64,000 nt of DNA from Apostichopus japonicus (GCF_037975245.1 NC_092568.1:38716501-38780500); one strand, 5' to 3'. Positions 1-46,981 are shown, counted from the stretch's first letter. Notes: generated by a model from the letters alone, not told the origin. Translations and numbers: made by a program.

Positions 1-966
1 TAACATGGCCTGTGGTTTGTTACAGTCCATGGTTATACCACTTGCAGGGGCAGATGAAGGGTTGTTAAAGGAATAACAAAGCAGGGGGTAGGGGGCGGGG
101 GCCGTGCCCCCTCCCACTTTTTTCTACAATAGCAAATGTGACCTACTGGCAAATAAAATGTGCCCCTTTGATTAAGAACTGTCTTTTGGATATTTTAAGC
201 CTTTGTTAATTTTAATATATATTTAATTTTTAATTATTCATGTGCACCATAATAGTATTAATAGCCTACTAACACGTCATATATATTTAAGTGATATGGC
301 CTAAGGACTATTACACATAACTTAATAATGGTTTAATTTTAAATATGTACCACTTTTACAAAACTCAGAGATACTTTGTTTTGTAATAAATCAAATAAAA
401 AAAAAATTCTGTGTTACGAATGCATTTCGTCTGTTTCATCTGAAAAGTTCCTCTCCATAATTGTTACACTCCCCATCCCAACTGTTTTACACATGTGACC
501 CCCCCCCCCCGCCCTTTACTTTACATGTTGCTAAATGCCTGGTTACAGTGCGATATACAATGCCCCACGACTGTAGTGAGCTATTTCTTTTGTATAAATC
601 AATATATAAGTTGGCACATTGAGACGTCATGGCATATCGTAGATGTGAAATAAAGTTATAGCCGGTATATATCCGTTACCTTAGTACTCCTACAGTCTTC
701 TGCAAAACTAAGTATAGTTACCCCTCCCTCTCAGAAAAAAAAGAGAGAAAATGTGGATATTTATCATTAGGTGTCTGGTACAGTAGGTATAAGGGTATTC
801 TAGGTAGAACTACTCCTATGAATGAGATCATGTTTTCTGGTTCCTTTAAACTCTGAGGAATAAATAATGACAACATGACTTAGGGAAAGTCAACCCTCTT
901 CACAAACTTCAAACTTGAATAAAATATCAGATCAAGATTTAACACCATCACAGTTCATCCTCCAAA
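1..966. other. AT-rich intergenic stretch, no gene seen
   Basis: I see no coding exon or RNA gene here. There is a G/C-run-rich patch near 85-115 and a poly-C run near 500, both common in the mobile-element debris of this window, but no terminal repeats that I could pair. Confidence 0.5.
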
Positions 967-1310
967 TCATTTCCCTCTGCATCAACCATCTCAACATCTT
1001 CTTGGAAGTTGCAACAATTTCTACATTAACATAGGTCTGTACACGGCAGCTCTGCATTCATACAGGAACATCTTCCTTTAAGACATTTGCTGACTCTACA
1101 GCTGACACACCGAAGCAAAACATCTTGGGCAGGTGGCTTTGTCATCCAAGTGATTAAAAGGTCATCATTTTTAAGTTTCCATCCATGTCCCTCTGGTGAG
1201 GGTACATCAATCCTTTGCTGTAATGCCCTACTGTGAATAGCAGCCTGGTAGGTGCAGCGCTTCACATGCTGGATCAGAGCATCTATTGTTGGTGGTAAAT
1301 TCTGCTCTGA
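967..1310 (-). pseudogene. CXC (tesmin-like) cysteine-rich domain fragment, broken
   Basis: The minus strand reads LPPT-x-DALIQHVKR-x-YQA, then PSPEGHGW, then a cysteine cluster (CVSCRVSKCLKGRCSCMNAELPCTDLC). I recognise this as the C-terminal module of a large invertebrate family of multicopy uncharacterised proteins that end in a tesmin/TSO1-like CXC region. Directly after CTDLC a TAA replaces the usual residue, and the expected continuation CRNCCNF follows in the same frame before a TGA near 967. The copy is therefore interrupted inside its last cysteine cluster. Upstream, 1577-1742 looks like a further exon with an ATTACAG acceptor and a GTAAGT donor, but I could not join the phases. Function is unknown; the family is often scattered like mobile-element cargo. 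Confidence 0.6.
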
Positions 1311-1576
1311 GGATGGAGATAAACAGAACACCTTGTACCATGAAATTGGAGATTTTTTAGTCTCACATTTTATGGTGGGGTACCGATATAAATACAATTC
1401 AGCTAGAAATATGTTGCAAATTACTTTCAAAACTCCAATGGTAAGATTAACATGATATTGTATCTCAAAGCATTTAGGGATTTTTTTCTTGGTGGGGGGA
1501 GGGAACCCATATTCCAAGAGTCCTAGATCCACCCCTGAATACTTAATGAACCACAAATTGAAGAAAGTACTTACCC

Positions 1577-1742
1577 ACCTTTTATGATCTGTATCAGTCT
1601 TCCTTGTCAAGAATGGTATGCAGCTCCTATAACATAGAGAGTGGCACCTCACTTCAGTGCAACACAGTCTTTCCCTCTTAATATGCATCAACATGCATGG
1701 GCTCATCCTAATTCCGCTCGGCTGCTTGTCGAAGCAATCCTG
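1577..1742 (-). pseudogene. possible upstream exon of the CXC pseudogene
   Basis: On the minus strand an ATTACAG acceptor near 1743 opens a cysteine-rich frame (DCFDKQPSGIR, then CCTEVRCHSLCYRSC) that ends at TGG|GTAAGT. It lies just upstream of the CXC fragment and is probably the same decayed gene. I do not recognise the peptide, and the phase to the next segment does not fit cleanly. Confidence 0.3.
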
Positions 1743-1810
1743 TAATAAAAGGAAATAATAAAAAAAAGATTGGTTTGCATTTTCTGTTGACAAAAATGTA
1801 AGTTTGAACA

Positions 1811-2240
1811 AGTAAGAATTAAGACAATTTCATTTATATACCACATATTTTGCAAAGAAGAATTTAAACAGGTTTTCTGTTGTTATCGGCAGTACATTAT
1901 CTCTTAACATGATGGTTTAAATGATACAATGGTAGATTATATCTGTTACAAATGATAAGGAATCAGATGGTTGTTCATTTGGTATAGCTAAACAGGCTGA
2001 CCATAAGACCTTGCAAATCTAACCTTATTCCCCTTTTGTTACACTTAGTTTTCTAACTCAACTCCTTTAATATCTCTACCATTCAAATAACGGGCCACAG
2101 TGAGAAAACTATGAAGCCCGTACTTAACACCTAGGCTAGTGCCCAGAAGGAGAATTTTAAACAAAGTTTCCATGCCTACCACCAAATAATAAAACAAATC
2201 AGATGACCATGCCACTAAATTAAATTATGTTCAGGTCCAA
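1811..2240. other. intergenic, nothing recognised
   Basis: AT-rich sequence between the CXC pseudogene and the 50-bp minisatellite. No supported exon. Confidence 0.4.
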
Positions 2241-3040
2241 GCGATTACGCAACACCAATATGTAAATCACGTTAATAGTATGCAGTTTAAGCGATTACGC
2301 AACACCACTATGTAAATCACGTTAATAGTCTGCAGTTTATGCGATAACGCAACACCACTATGTAAATCACGTTAATAGTCTGCAGTTTATGCGATAACGG
2401 AACACCACTATGTAAATCACGTTAATAGTCTGCAGTTTATGCGATAACGCAACACCAATATGTAAATCACGTTAATAGTATGCAGTTTAAGCGATTACGC
2501 AACACCAATATGTAAATCACGTTAATAGTATGCAGTTTAAGCGATTACGCAACACCACTATGTAAATCACGTTAATAGTATGCAGTTTAAGCGATTACGC
2601 AACACCAATATGTAAATCACGTTAATAGAATGCAGTTTAAGCGATAACGCAACACCACTATGTAAATCACGTTAATAGTATGCAGTTTAAGCGATTACGC
2701 AACACCAATATGTAAATCACGTTAATAGTCTGCAGTTTATGCGATAACGCAACACCAATATGTAAATCAAGTTAATAGTATGCAGTTTAAGCGATAACGC
2801 AACACCAATATGTAAATCACTTTGATAGGCGCAGGGTATGCGATCAGGCAACACCAATATGTAAATCACTTTAATAGTCGCCGGTTATATAACAATCCAC
2901 CCCTAATATGTTATTCACTTTAATGAACTGCGGTTTTTGCGACAACCCACCACCAATACAGTTACCACTTTGCCTGCGCTTCATGCGACAACCGACCGCC
3001 AATATGTTATCACTTTAATAGCCTGCAGTTTATGTGACAA
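2241..3040. repeat. 50-bp minisatellite, 12 regular units plus a decayed tail
   Basis: Units begin with GCGATTACGC or GCGATAACGC at 2241, 2291, 2341 and so on every 50 bp up to 2791, with no length slippage and only scattered substitutions. They share the core TATGTAAATCACGTTAATAG. After about 2840 the copies become degenerate but stay recognisable to about 3040. No open frame runs through the array. Confidence 0.95.
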
Positions 3041-5311
3041 ATCACAATTTTGACGATATAATGTCTCAACCATACATTGGATTTGTTATATAGAGAACAA
3101 TTTATTTACAGTTAAATGATTGCTCCTTGAAACCAATTGGTTTAAAATAACTTTCATCTGGAGGTGATTGTGAGACTTCAAGCTAATGTTATAGCCTTAT
3201 TAAATGAGTAAATTCCGCAATATGTTTTCATTAAGTTACTTTTATGCAAGATCTCATACACCTGTACAATTAACAACTTTTACAAACAGAAATAGATATT
3301 TTTTAGAAAAAGTCATTAATGGCCAGCATTTTGTGTTCTTTAATGCAGACCGGAAAAATATAATAGCTTACATGAAAAAAAAAAAAGAAATGTTGAAGTC
3401 GTGCTTCAATCCAATAAATAGTTGTCTACTTTTAGGAAAATACTGACAATTTTAAAAGCATTTATTAGTCATAGTTTATTCGCAATATGTAAAAAGAGAG
3501 CAACATCACTTGAGTTTCAATGGTAACTTGTTTCTGATTTCATGGTATTATGACACTTATCACAACCTATCTTCTGTTGTCGGTCATGGAAATGGCGTAC
3601 AGAAAGTGGTTCAATATTTATTCATCTATCATGTCCAACCTACAACCTACATGAAAGTTCGAGGATGATATAAATGAGGAAATAGCTAGTATGTTTAATT
3701 TATGGTAGTATAATCTCAATCATATTTCATGTGCTAAGCATCGGTCAGGGTAATTGGAGATTCAGTAACAACTTTGCAAGGACTATATTAATTCATTAGG
3801 CTTATTATGAGTAGAAGGTACCGCGATGCCTACATTCAGAATGCATGAGATTAAACTTAATTAAGGCATATCTTTGTGATTTTTAATGCTGTACTGTTAT
3901 CCACATTCTTTAGTCCTCACCTATAACGTATGTCCAACTTTATCTTTTTAATTCCTCAGTAAGCCCCTGACCCTATTTAGAATGTTACTTCTAAGGTAGA
4001 AGAGCAAGATTTCGATGCCAACTTAGAACCTTTAACATGAAGGGAATTTAAGCTGACTTGTTACCTAATCTGAAATGTTTTTAAAATACATATGTTTCTG
4101 ATGTCTGATTTTCCTGTTTGCTTGTTTCATTTAAAACGATACTTCCAAGGTAGAACTGTCTAAATAAAGTAAATAAAGTAATTTGATCTGATCTGTTACC
4201 TATTCTGAACTTTTTAAAAAATCACATGTTTCTGATTGGTTTTCTTAATTTTTTTGTATTCTTTGTTTGTTTGTTGTTTGTTTTATTTACCTGTAGGGGT
4301 CTTTGCCATTGAAAAAGAGATATCAATATTTGTTTTGCTGTTTAATGCGCTGACAATATGGTGTCAACGATTAAATGAAAGATAATCGAAAGCAATACAA
4401 TCAGTAACCTTAACAAGAATGGAAATGATAACAAAAAAATGGCAACGCTTAGTCCTAATTACCCAGAAAACATATAAGCCAAAACACCAAATCCGCACAC
4501 CTATATTACACAGGTCTCTACTTGATAATCAATAACAATTTTATCCCCAAACTGTTAATATCAGTTTAACCCGATACCCTCCCTTAAAGTCAAACCTGTC
4601 ATATACAAACAGCTTGTAATTAATAACTGCATCACTATCGCACTAACATGACAACAGACCACAATAGAACAACATTGCAAAACCTCAAAATAACACAATT
4701 GAATCATTACATGCCCTTTGATAAACGTCATTAGCTCTCGACATGTTGGCAAGTAAATCATTTTGAATAAATTACAATTTAATAAGAGACAAAACAGCCA
4801 ACAATTACAAGTAAAACTTCATACGTAAATAGCCTCCCTTTCCTCGTCAATGCTATTAAACTTACGAATTTAAAGTCATGCTCCCAAAACCTAATTAATA
4901 ATCTTGAAATCATATGAAACCCCATACCATATGACAAATAGAATAACAAAATGCCAACAAATTCTCACCGAAACAATTTCCTCATCACTACAAGGTTAAA
5001 AAAATAATCTCCGACTGTCTGTATGTAAGACGATATGCTGTAGGCAATGAAAAGATGAAGATGACAACACTTTTTACTCTGATCAAAACTATAACTAGTC
5101 CCAAGTTTTATGTCACTTGACTACCATTATGCCTTATAAATGGACTCAGTGGAAAACATGTCTGCTAGGCAGATCTTTCAACCCCAACACTGCACTAAAA
5201 TTACTCTGCTTATGCACCATGAAGGACGTGCTAAACCAACACCTAGGTGCAAATCCAGTTTAAACACAAGCTAAGACTAGGTTATCCTTAAATAGACGTA
5301 CACTGCAGTAG
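3041..5311. other. intergenic AT-rich DNA
   Basis: Short open frames (for example 3204-3446 on plus) have low-complexity composition and no recognisable domain. I see no splice-consistent exon. Confidence 0.4.
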
Positions 5312-5592
5312 CCTAAGCAAGCTAATCCTAATAACAAGAACCCAAACAGTGAGCATAACTGTAAACGATACCAAATGTAGCCTTAAAATACCCTTTCCCC
5401 AGAAAAAAGAGAAGAAAAAAAGAGTGTCTATTCTACAAAACTATAATATTATCCCCGGTAGGACCTCTTGCGAGGTCGAGCAGGGGTAAACTCCTTTTGT
5501 TGTTGTAGCCTAAGCAAGCTAATCCTAACAACAGGAACCCAAACAGTGAGCATAACTGTAAACTATACCACATGTAGCCTAAAAATACCCTT
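5312..5592. repeat. spaced direct duplication of about 85 bp
   Basis: A segment beginning GCCTAAGCAAGCTAATCCTA at about 5312-5393 recurs at about 5508-5592 with only a few differences. The copies are separated by about 110 bp of unrelated sequence containing a G/A-rich patch. Confidence 0.85.
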
Positions 5593-5639
5593 AGATAAAC
5601 AAATTCAGCCCAGAACAATATCAATAACAAATAAATTAT

Positions 5640-8470
5640 AGATAAACGTTACGTTCTCCTAACTGCAATTGGAAATAAATAATTTGGTATCAACATTTGA
5701 CAAAAATGAAATAAACAGGCAAAAATGTTCGTACCAAGAAAGTTTAAACAAGTTTATTCAGCTGACTCAATTAAGTTTCTCATAACTTTCTGCTTTTTGC
5801 AGCAAAATTTCACTTCATTTAAAATGTTGCCTCCCAAGAATGGTCATAGTAGGCGGTAGTGTTTGGCTGTTTGCTATAATGCAGAGAAAAGAATATTGCT
5901 AGTAAAACCACTAATGTTAGGAAAATTGTGAATGCACAGCTGAGTTGTGCATATTTTGTTAAAATATACTGGACCTAGAGGATCTACGAAATTCCAGTCA
6001 ATGTTCACATTAACAAGGAAAGAAAAAAAATATCCTAGTATGTTCGCAAATGTGTACAAAAGTTTGGGACCCTGGGGAGCAGATACTCCGAGTTGTAGGG
6101 GCACCAACAATTTATGAAGGGGCACCAATAATTAAAGGTGGGGCACAATACTTATGTGCTGTTACTTCAGTGTGAAGTTTTGTTCACATGGTGATGGGAC
6201 AAAATAAGGGCATTTGGTGTAGAGAAACTAGTCAAGCACACGCCGCCTGCACCCAGCTGCCTGGCTAACTTAAATGTAACTCACAGACTGACTTTATGAA
6301 ACAACGAAGATATCATTATTAATAAATCCAATAAATCGTTATAGGTTTTCATGAAATGTGTCGCTTAATAATGATTGGCATGCTGTCTCAATATGTTTAC
6401 ATGCTTTTATTAAAGAACATGAAAGTTCCAATAGAACAAGGCACCTTCATAGAGAGTTGCCTATAAACGTGTATTGCAGCAGTTTTAGCAGTCTGCCACA
6501 GTACTTTGTTGTCTACTTACAAGTAGTCTCATCTTCTGTGATATTGTATTGTTTTCATTTTGTAAATTGATTTATCGAAGAACAGTCCGACCGCACAAAC
6601 AACCAGATGTATATGTGTTGTTATAACTGTATGTCGTCATTGGCCAATGCACGCCTCGTCAACTAAAGCAGATTGTTTTCTTGTTTCCTCCCATTGTTGA
6701 CACCGGAAGAACTTGTAACGACTGTTTGTTGGAATCATGGATGGAATTATTGGACAGTTTCAACAATGTTAATCATTGTAAAATATTATTGTCAGGAACC
6801 TTGTTATAATTCTTTCGACCTGGCCTCTCGGAAAAATTCCAGTTAACTATATTTCGATTTTGAAAGACCGCCCATTTGGATCTGAAGTCACTTCTACTGA
6901 AGACAACTCTCCTGATTCTCCTACATTATTCTTCTGACATTTTCACCAAAAATACGTGTTTGAATATTCTGAGGTAGGCCTTCTTACGACTTGGTTATTA
7001 CGCAAGATTATTAATTCATTCTTTATATTAAATGCACAATTGTAATATATGCCTATTATCTTGTATTATCTTTATTTATTTTGGTAATTTGCAGACAGTG
7101 AATTAAAATCGGTTTTATTCATATGAAATTTGCGTTTCGTATGATTGTGTAGCCAGGATACTTTAATCTAAATCTGTTTTGCTATTGGATTGAGTGTCAA
7201 TTTTGGAAATGCAATCGATAATTTTCAAATGTTGCATTGTTTAGCATTGGTAATTGCTTTTGTGTATTAACAATAAAATTGATGCAACCTATTGGCAATA
7301 CTGTCAAAATTCTCAAGAAATCTTTTACAGTGCAGGATAAACGTCCATTGATTATCTTGTGTACCTTTCTGTACAGCGCTTTGAGATTTTATTGGAAAGC
7401 GCTTTATAAATAGCACATATTATTATGAGTATCATTATTGTGTTCATTTTGAAATAGCTAAGTGGGGTAATATTATGTAGCGCGATCTTTTTCTCTTCAC
7501 TGTAAATGTAGTAACATTTCATTTCATTTTCGTTTCTCCATAACATACAATAATAACAATATATAAAAATTATGTGTCAATATTGAAAGTTAAATTTATG
7601 TTACGAAAGGAAGTGATCTTAAAGCCTTTGTAATCTTGTGAGGCAGATCACTCTCCTTTCTATTAAAAGAGAAGTAAATAAAAATAGAAAACGGGAAAGT
7701 TACGAAGGAATAACATCAACAAATTGATTAATAAGTATTTATGTCATGCTTTATCGAAATTTCCGATTTTATGGAGCAATAAAGTTTTACTTAGTTACTT
7801 ACTTAGTATACTTGCTCTTAAAACCTGATAGTCAGTTGCAGTTATATGAATTTCAGTATAAAGGATTATTCCGAGCTGAGGTAGTTCCATACACGTAAGC
7901 TTTGTTTTAAAATATTAGATTTAAAACGTGGTTAGCGGAGGCATCTAGACTGACTTGTATTATAGTCATACATGTCACAGTTTAAGGAGAAGGATTTTTG
8001 TAAGTATGTGGGAGCACGATTGTGAATAATTCGGTAAGCAAAGCAGATTCTTGAACGTGGAATTTCAACTAATTGAGGGAAGAAATCAAGTTGCTAGTAT
8101 AGTCATATGCGTTTACAGACCAAAAATACCGGACCGCCTTCTCTTGAATCATATGTTCCGGCCCAGACTGAAAGACAGTAAGACATGTGAGGCAAAATTA
8201 GGGTAAGGATAAGGGAACGAAGGATTTTATTTAGTAAGTAATGCATTCATCTCGACAATAAACCTGTACCTTGGGCAACTTTCACACTAACGGAGTCATT
8301 ATGAGGTTTCCATGGAAAGATGATGTCGATATGAACACCTTGAAGCTTATTACGATCGACCTTTTGCAGTGGTAATATTCAGAGTAATATTAATGTCCTT
8401 AACACTCAATCCATTTCCAAAACTAGATTCACTTAATAACGTCAATTTTTTTCTTTGCATTAATGTGATA
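5640..8470. other. intergenic AT-rich DNA
   Basis: No supported gene. Small open frames on both strands lack domains and splice context. Confidence 0.4.
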
Positions 8471-9420
8471 GCTTGTTAGCTGAAAACCAACCATAAAAGT
8501 TGTTAAATACATTGCAGATGGTATATTCTAGAAGTATGATATCTTGATCCGTGAAGAAAATGCTAGTATATCGTCTGCAAAAAGAACAATAGTACAAATC
8601 TGTGAAACATTAGCTCTGTCATTGACATAGAAAATAAAAAGTAAAGGACCTAAGATGGAACCCTGAGGAACCCCACATGTTACGTTTAATGATTCAGAAT
8701 GGGTCTCTTTATAAGATACAAACTGCCTCCTATTGGATCGAAATCTCATAATCCACAAATTACCTCCTATTGAATAGAGAGCTCTTGATCCACAAACTGC
8801 CTTCTATTGGATAGAAAGCTCTTAATCCACAAATTACCTCCTATTGGATAGAAATCTCTTAATCTACTCTAAGCCAACACCCCTTATACCGTAATGGTAT
8901 AGTTTCTTCATCAAAGTATTGTGTTCGATTGTATCAAAAGCCTTGGAAAAGACTTAAAGTATTCCAAATGTTGTTTTTGTTTTGATCTAAGGCAGTATTC
9001 AAATGATTCACTTTGTGAGCCAGAGCTACCTAAGAGAAGTGGTTTGGCCGGAATCCATACTGCCCTTAATAGAAAACATCACATCATGTAATAAAGCTAT
9101 AAAGGCGATTGTGGACAAATCTTTCAAATATTTTGGAGAAATTTGATAAAATTTAAACTTGACATCTATCTTTAGAAGTGAAATGATTTTTCTTAGCGAT
9201 ACGAATTATATGATTTAACTTGTTTCGGCAAGTTGGAAAATCCGTCCTATCATCCGCTACATTAGTTTTATATTTCTTATAAAGCTTATTTTTACTAATT
9301 AATTTGTTTGATTGTAAGATGACGTTACTTTTCCAAGGTTGTCGCTTATTAAGACTGTTGGTTGAACATACATAAGATATTGAAAAACAACTTTCATAAG
9401 TGTTACGAGGGGAGCAGGTG
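8471..9420 (-). mobile_element. degenerate non-LTR retrotransposon (LINE), reverse transcriptase remnant
   Basis: The minus strand at 8530-8700 encodes CGVPQGSILGPLLF followed by VLFADD, the reverse-transcriptase GVPQGS-x-LGP block and FADD catalytic block of CR1/Jockey-like LINEs. Upstream in the element (9170-9340) the peptides QPWKSN, NKLYKKYK and CRNKLNHIIRIAKK match the linker that normally precedes the RT in these LINEs. Frames are shifted and stops are present, and a 37-bp tandem expansion interrupts the RT, so the element is dead. Confidence 0.8.
8719..8866. repeat. 37-bp tandem repeat, four copies, inside the LINE RT
   Basis: Copies start at 8719, 8756, 8793 and 8830, each of form CAAAYTxCCTxCTATTG. 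The unit corresponds to coding sequence of the RT fragment (SNRRQFV), and 37 is not a multiple of three, so the expansion shifts the frame. Confidence 0.9.
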
Positions 9421-9965
9421 TGTACACAGACAACTATCTTGTAAGAACCATGCAGTATGAGGCTAAAACTGGTATGGGCTGTAACAAAGAAGAAGAATGG
9501 AAGGGAGAGGCTCGATGAGCGCAAACTGCAGAGTGAAGACATCAGGAAGAGGTACAACACAGAGGTTGAGAACAGGTTCCAGGTATTTGCAGACATAAGG
9601 AGAAAGAGCATGATAAGACTTTAGAGGTATACAGAGAAGCGGCCATGAAAATGAAAGGTGTGACAAAGAAACAGAGCAAACCATGGATAGGGAATGAAAT
9701 ATGAAGGAAATGTGAAGAAATGAAAGAAGTAAAACAGATATTGAAAAGTTCAAGATCGGAAAGATTAAAAAAGAGACATAGGTAGGAATACAAAAAGAAA
9801 GACGAAAGGTGAAGATGAGTGCAAGGGAGGACAAGAGAAAATGGATAGAGTAGAAAGCAGTAGCAGCGGAAAAGAGAGAAAAAGAGAAAACGGAAGGAAC
9901 AAAGAAGTATACAGCATACAAAAAAGATCACTGGCAAAAAAAAAATGAAAAAACATAAGGAAGTA
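9421..9965 (+). mobile_element. second LINE remnant, plus strand
   Basis: The plus strand reads RLDERKLQSEDIRKRYN and then EVENRFQVFADIRRKS, followed in other frames by YREAAMKMKGVTKKQSKPWI and RSERLKKRHR. This is the charged linker between endonuclease and RT of a common invertebrate LINE type (RLD-x-KL-x-NRF; KPWI). In-frame stops and frame shifts make it a fossil. It abuts the minus-strand LINE head to head. The strong purine bias of 9480-9960 comes from Lys/Glu/Arg-rich coding. Confidence 0.7.
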
Positions 9966-10519
9966 GACAATATGTCCTATTTCTACATCACATGAGTAAC
10001 ACAAAAGTAGAAATATTTGCTCCAATATCTTCTCAAAGCTGTAAAATGGCCCATTTAAGTGAGTCTGATGATACTTTTTACCTTCTCCATATTTTAGTAT
10101 TATCAGTATATTTCAAATCAGTTGAGCTCAATTGCTTCTATACCTGTTTATGTATCTTTGAACCTATAAATAATTTTCTTTTCCTTTAAAAGTATTCACA
10201 TTTTCGTAATTGTACAGATATTGTGCTAACTGACATTATATAATTTCGTTTTGCTTAACATCACCTAGTATGTAATTTTTTTTTTTACAAAACAAGTGTT
10301 TATTTTGTTAGCTGTGATTTACACTTGAGTATGTTTCCTAACTGTGCAATGTTTCGCCGATAAATGATTATGATTAATGAAGATTTTTTGTTTGTTTTAT
10401 TTTAGTGTAAAATGTAGTAAGAGGAAATTGAACAAATAATAGCAACCAACAACATGTTAAAATAAAAATTAATAGAAAAAGTATAAACAACAAATTAATA
10501 TTAAAAAAAAAACAATAAA
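9966..10519. other. intergenic, nothing recognised
   Basis: AT-rich sequence between LINE debris and a repeat with internal inverted repeats. No exon supported. Confidence 0.4.
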
Positions 10520-10820
10520 CAAAAAATGGTTGACATTTAACCAGGTTTTCAACCATCGGTTTACATAACCAATAAATCATGGTTGAAATTTAACCAGGAT
10601 AAATCGTATAGATTAACCAAATGGGTTCATCTTACAACTAAATCCTGGTTAAATTTCAACCAGGATTCGTGGTTTGAATAACCAATAAAATGGGTTATAC
10701 CTTTTCTCCAGATTTCCCTTGTTGATTTTACCAGGTTTGTGTAGGTAGATATATGACTCGGAACCTGGTTAAATGTTAACATTTTCCTGGTTAAATTGAA
10801 CCATTGTATTTTTAGAGTGC
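10520..10820. repeat. MITE-like block with internal inverted repeats
   Basis: Repeated and inverted forms of ATGGTTGAAATTTAACCAGG alternate across the block, and the right end reads TTTTTAGAGTGCAG, like a terminal inverted repeat. I could not find an intact left terminus or target duplication, so the element may be truncated. Confidence 0.45.
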
Positions 10821-11224
10821 AGCCGATACGTTCACATAACTACAATGCTATCAAACTGAACATAAACAAGTTATATTTCTTTTAATATTCAATACAGTGC
10901 TATTCAATTAATTTTAAATGTTAACCATTAATTTTGAATACTTGCCAAAGGGCAAAGGCAAATAATGATGGCTTGTTGTCTGTTAGCGTGTGTCAGTTTC
11001 TGACTGGTCTCTTATCAATGTAACCCAATAAAGTTAATGCTGATATAACCAGCAGAATGTTTGTACCGTAGTACGTTAAAAGTAACATGTTGTTGTCTGT
11101 ATCAGTCAATATTGTGACTACAGATCAGCTAAAGCAATAAAACAAATTCAAAAATTCTAAGTCGACTTTGGAATAATAATTGTACTATTGAGTAGAAGAA
11201 ACGTATTGTCTCTCGGAGAATGTC

Positions 11225-11510
11225 AAAGGTCACCTGTGGTCACCAGAGGTCATAATTTGGAAACCCTGTAAACAATACCTCAAGGGGAAATTTACTACGG
11301 ATTTCATACTATGCATGTGGATGAATCATATTAAGTAGAAGTCTATCGCTTATTTGGGGAAGGGGTCATTTGTGGTCACCAGAGGTCAACATTTCGAAAT
11401 CCTGTTAACAATATCTCTAGGGGAAATTTACTAACGGATTTCATACTATGCATGTGGATGAATCGTATTAAGTAGAAATATATCGCTTATTAGGGGAGGG
11501 GGGGGTGTGA
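11225..11510. repeat. tandem duplication of about 136 bp with AGGTCA half-sites
   Basis: The segment containing GGTCACCAGAGGTCA occurs at 11238 and again at 11374, and the following ~120 bp are repeated with few changes. Each copy carries clustered TGACCT/AGGTCA hexamers, the half-site of nuclear receptors. It lies directly upstream of the first coding exon of the receptor gene. A regulatory role is only conjecture; this may be a dispersed repeat. Confidence 0.8.
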
Positions 11511-11695
11511 GAGGTTATTTGAAAGGTTATGAAAGAAGAAAAAAGAGAAATTAAGAGAAAAGAGTACGTAAAAATAGAATATTAAACAAAGAGATTTTGA
11601 AAATTGATATCACAGATTAAACTTAAAGAAATTAGTTCTAAACTAGGATATCTAGACTAAACCTACTTCCTATCATTTCTAATTTCTCTTTGTAG

Positions 11696-11711
11696 ACCTT
11701 TGAGGCCAAAG
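11696..11711 (+). other. 5' UTR part of the first coding exon
   Basis: TTTCTCTTTGTAG at the end of a pyrimidine run is a good 3' splice site just before 11696, so translation probably starts in exon 2 or later of the transcript, with a non-coding exon upstream that I could not locate. The first ATG after this acceptor is 11712. Confidence 0.55.
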
Positions 11712-46223
<34,512 letters not shown>

Positions 46224-46304
46224 GTTACCACACTTAAAACTGTTATTTTGTGTTGAATCATCAGTATTTCGTGGAACAAAAGACGACCATTTAGAAGAAA
46301 TATC

Positions 46305-46310
46305 ATTAAA
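46305..46310 (+). promoter_or_regulatory. candidate poly(A) signal ATTAAA, 82 bp after the receptor stop codon
   Basis: Nearest variant signal. The nearest canonical AATAAA is at 47032-47037, beyond a hAT-like element. Neither is supported by transcript data. Confidence 0.3.
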
Positions 46311-46634
46311 AAATGGTATGTTTGTTGGTGAATTACATAATGTAGACCTTGGGGGGGGGGGGGGAGAGGCGGGGGATGACATTAACGAAGCAACAGTGCC
46401 ATAATTTCATGACTTAGGAGCAGTGAGATACTTAACCACATGACTTTGTAAAAGAAGTTGCAAACGGTTTGGTCAGAATGACATAAAGTTACAACTCAAA
46501 GTAAGCTGCAACTTTAAAGTGTGAATGACCACTTTGTGTGGCAATTACTGTGTGGCAATTTCACATTACTGTGTGTGCACTTTGACTCACGGATGTGCAT
46601 AGTATGCCTAAAAAACAGCAAAAATATACCGCAT

Positions 46635-46981
46635 CAAGGGCGTAGGAACCGGGGGCTGGGGGCGCCAGCCCCCCCCCCAGTGAAAATGTGGAGGGGCGGA
46701 AGTATCATTCCGCCTCCCCGGTTCGCAAGTCAGAAAACCCCTTTTCATTTCCAAATGAAAAAAAAATCTCATTTGGAGCACTAAATTGCATCTAAGGCCA
46801 GGCGAAAATACAAAATTAAGTTTACAAAATAGAGTGGGTGTTGAAGTGTGCTATATTGCACCAAATTGCATCTGAGGCCACCTGGAAATGCAAAAAATTC
46901 CCTTAGACCCCTCCCCCAGGCCGGCCATCAGTCTTCAGCCCCCCCCCCCCCCCCACTCAAAAGTACCTTCCTATGCCACTG
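46635..46981. mobile_element. 347-bp hAT-like MITE with perfect 8-bp target duplication
   Basis: Left end CAAGGGCGTAGGAA, right end TTCCTATGCCACTG, which is imperfectly inverted (CAGTGGCATAGGAA). Flanks TACCGCAT at 46627-46634 and 46982-46989 are identical. Poly-C runs inside. Confidence 0.88.

Noticed and set aside
11700-11711. Upstream in-frame TTG as the start of the receptor
   Set aside because: Not a normal animal start codon; the ATG at 11712 begins a proper signal peptide.
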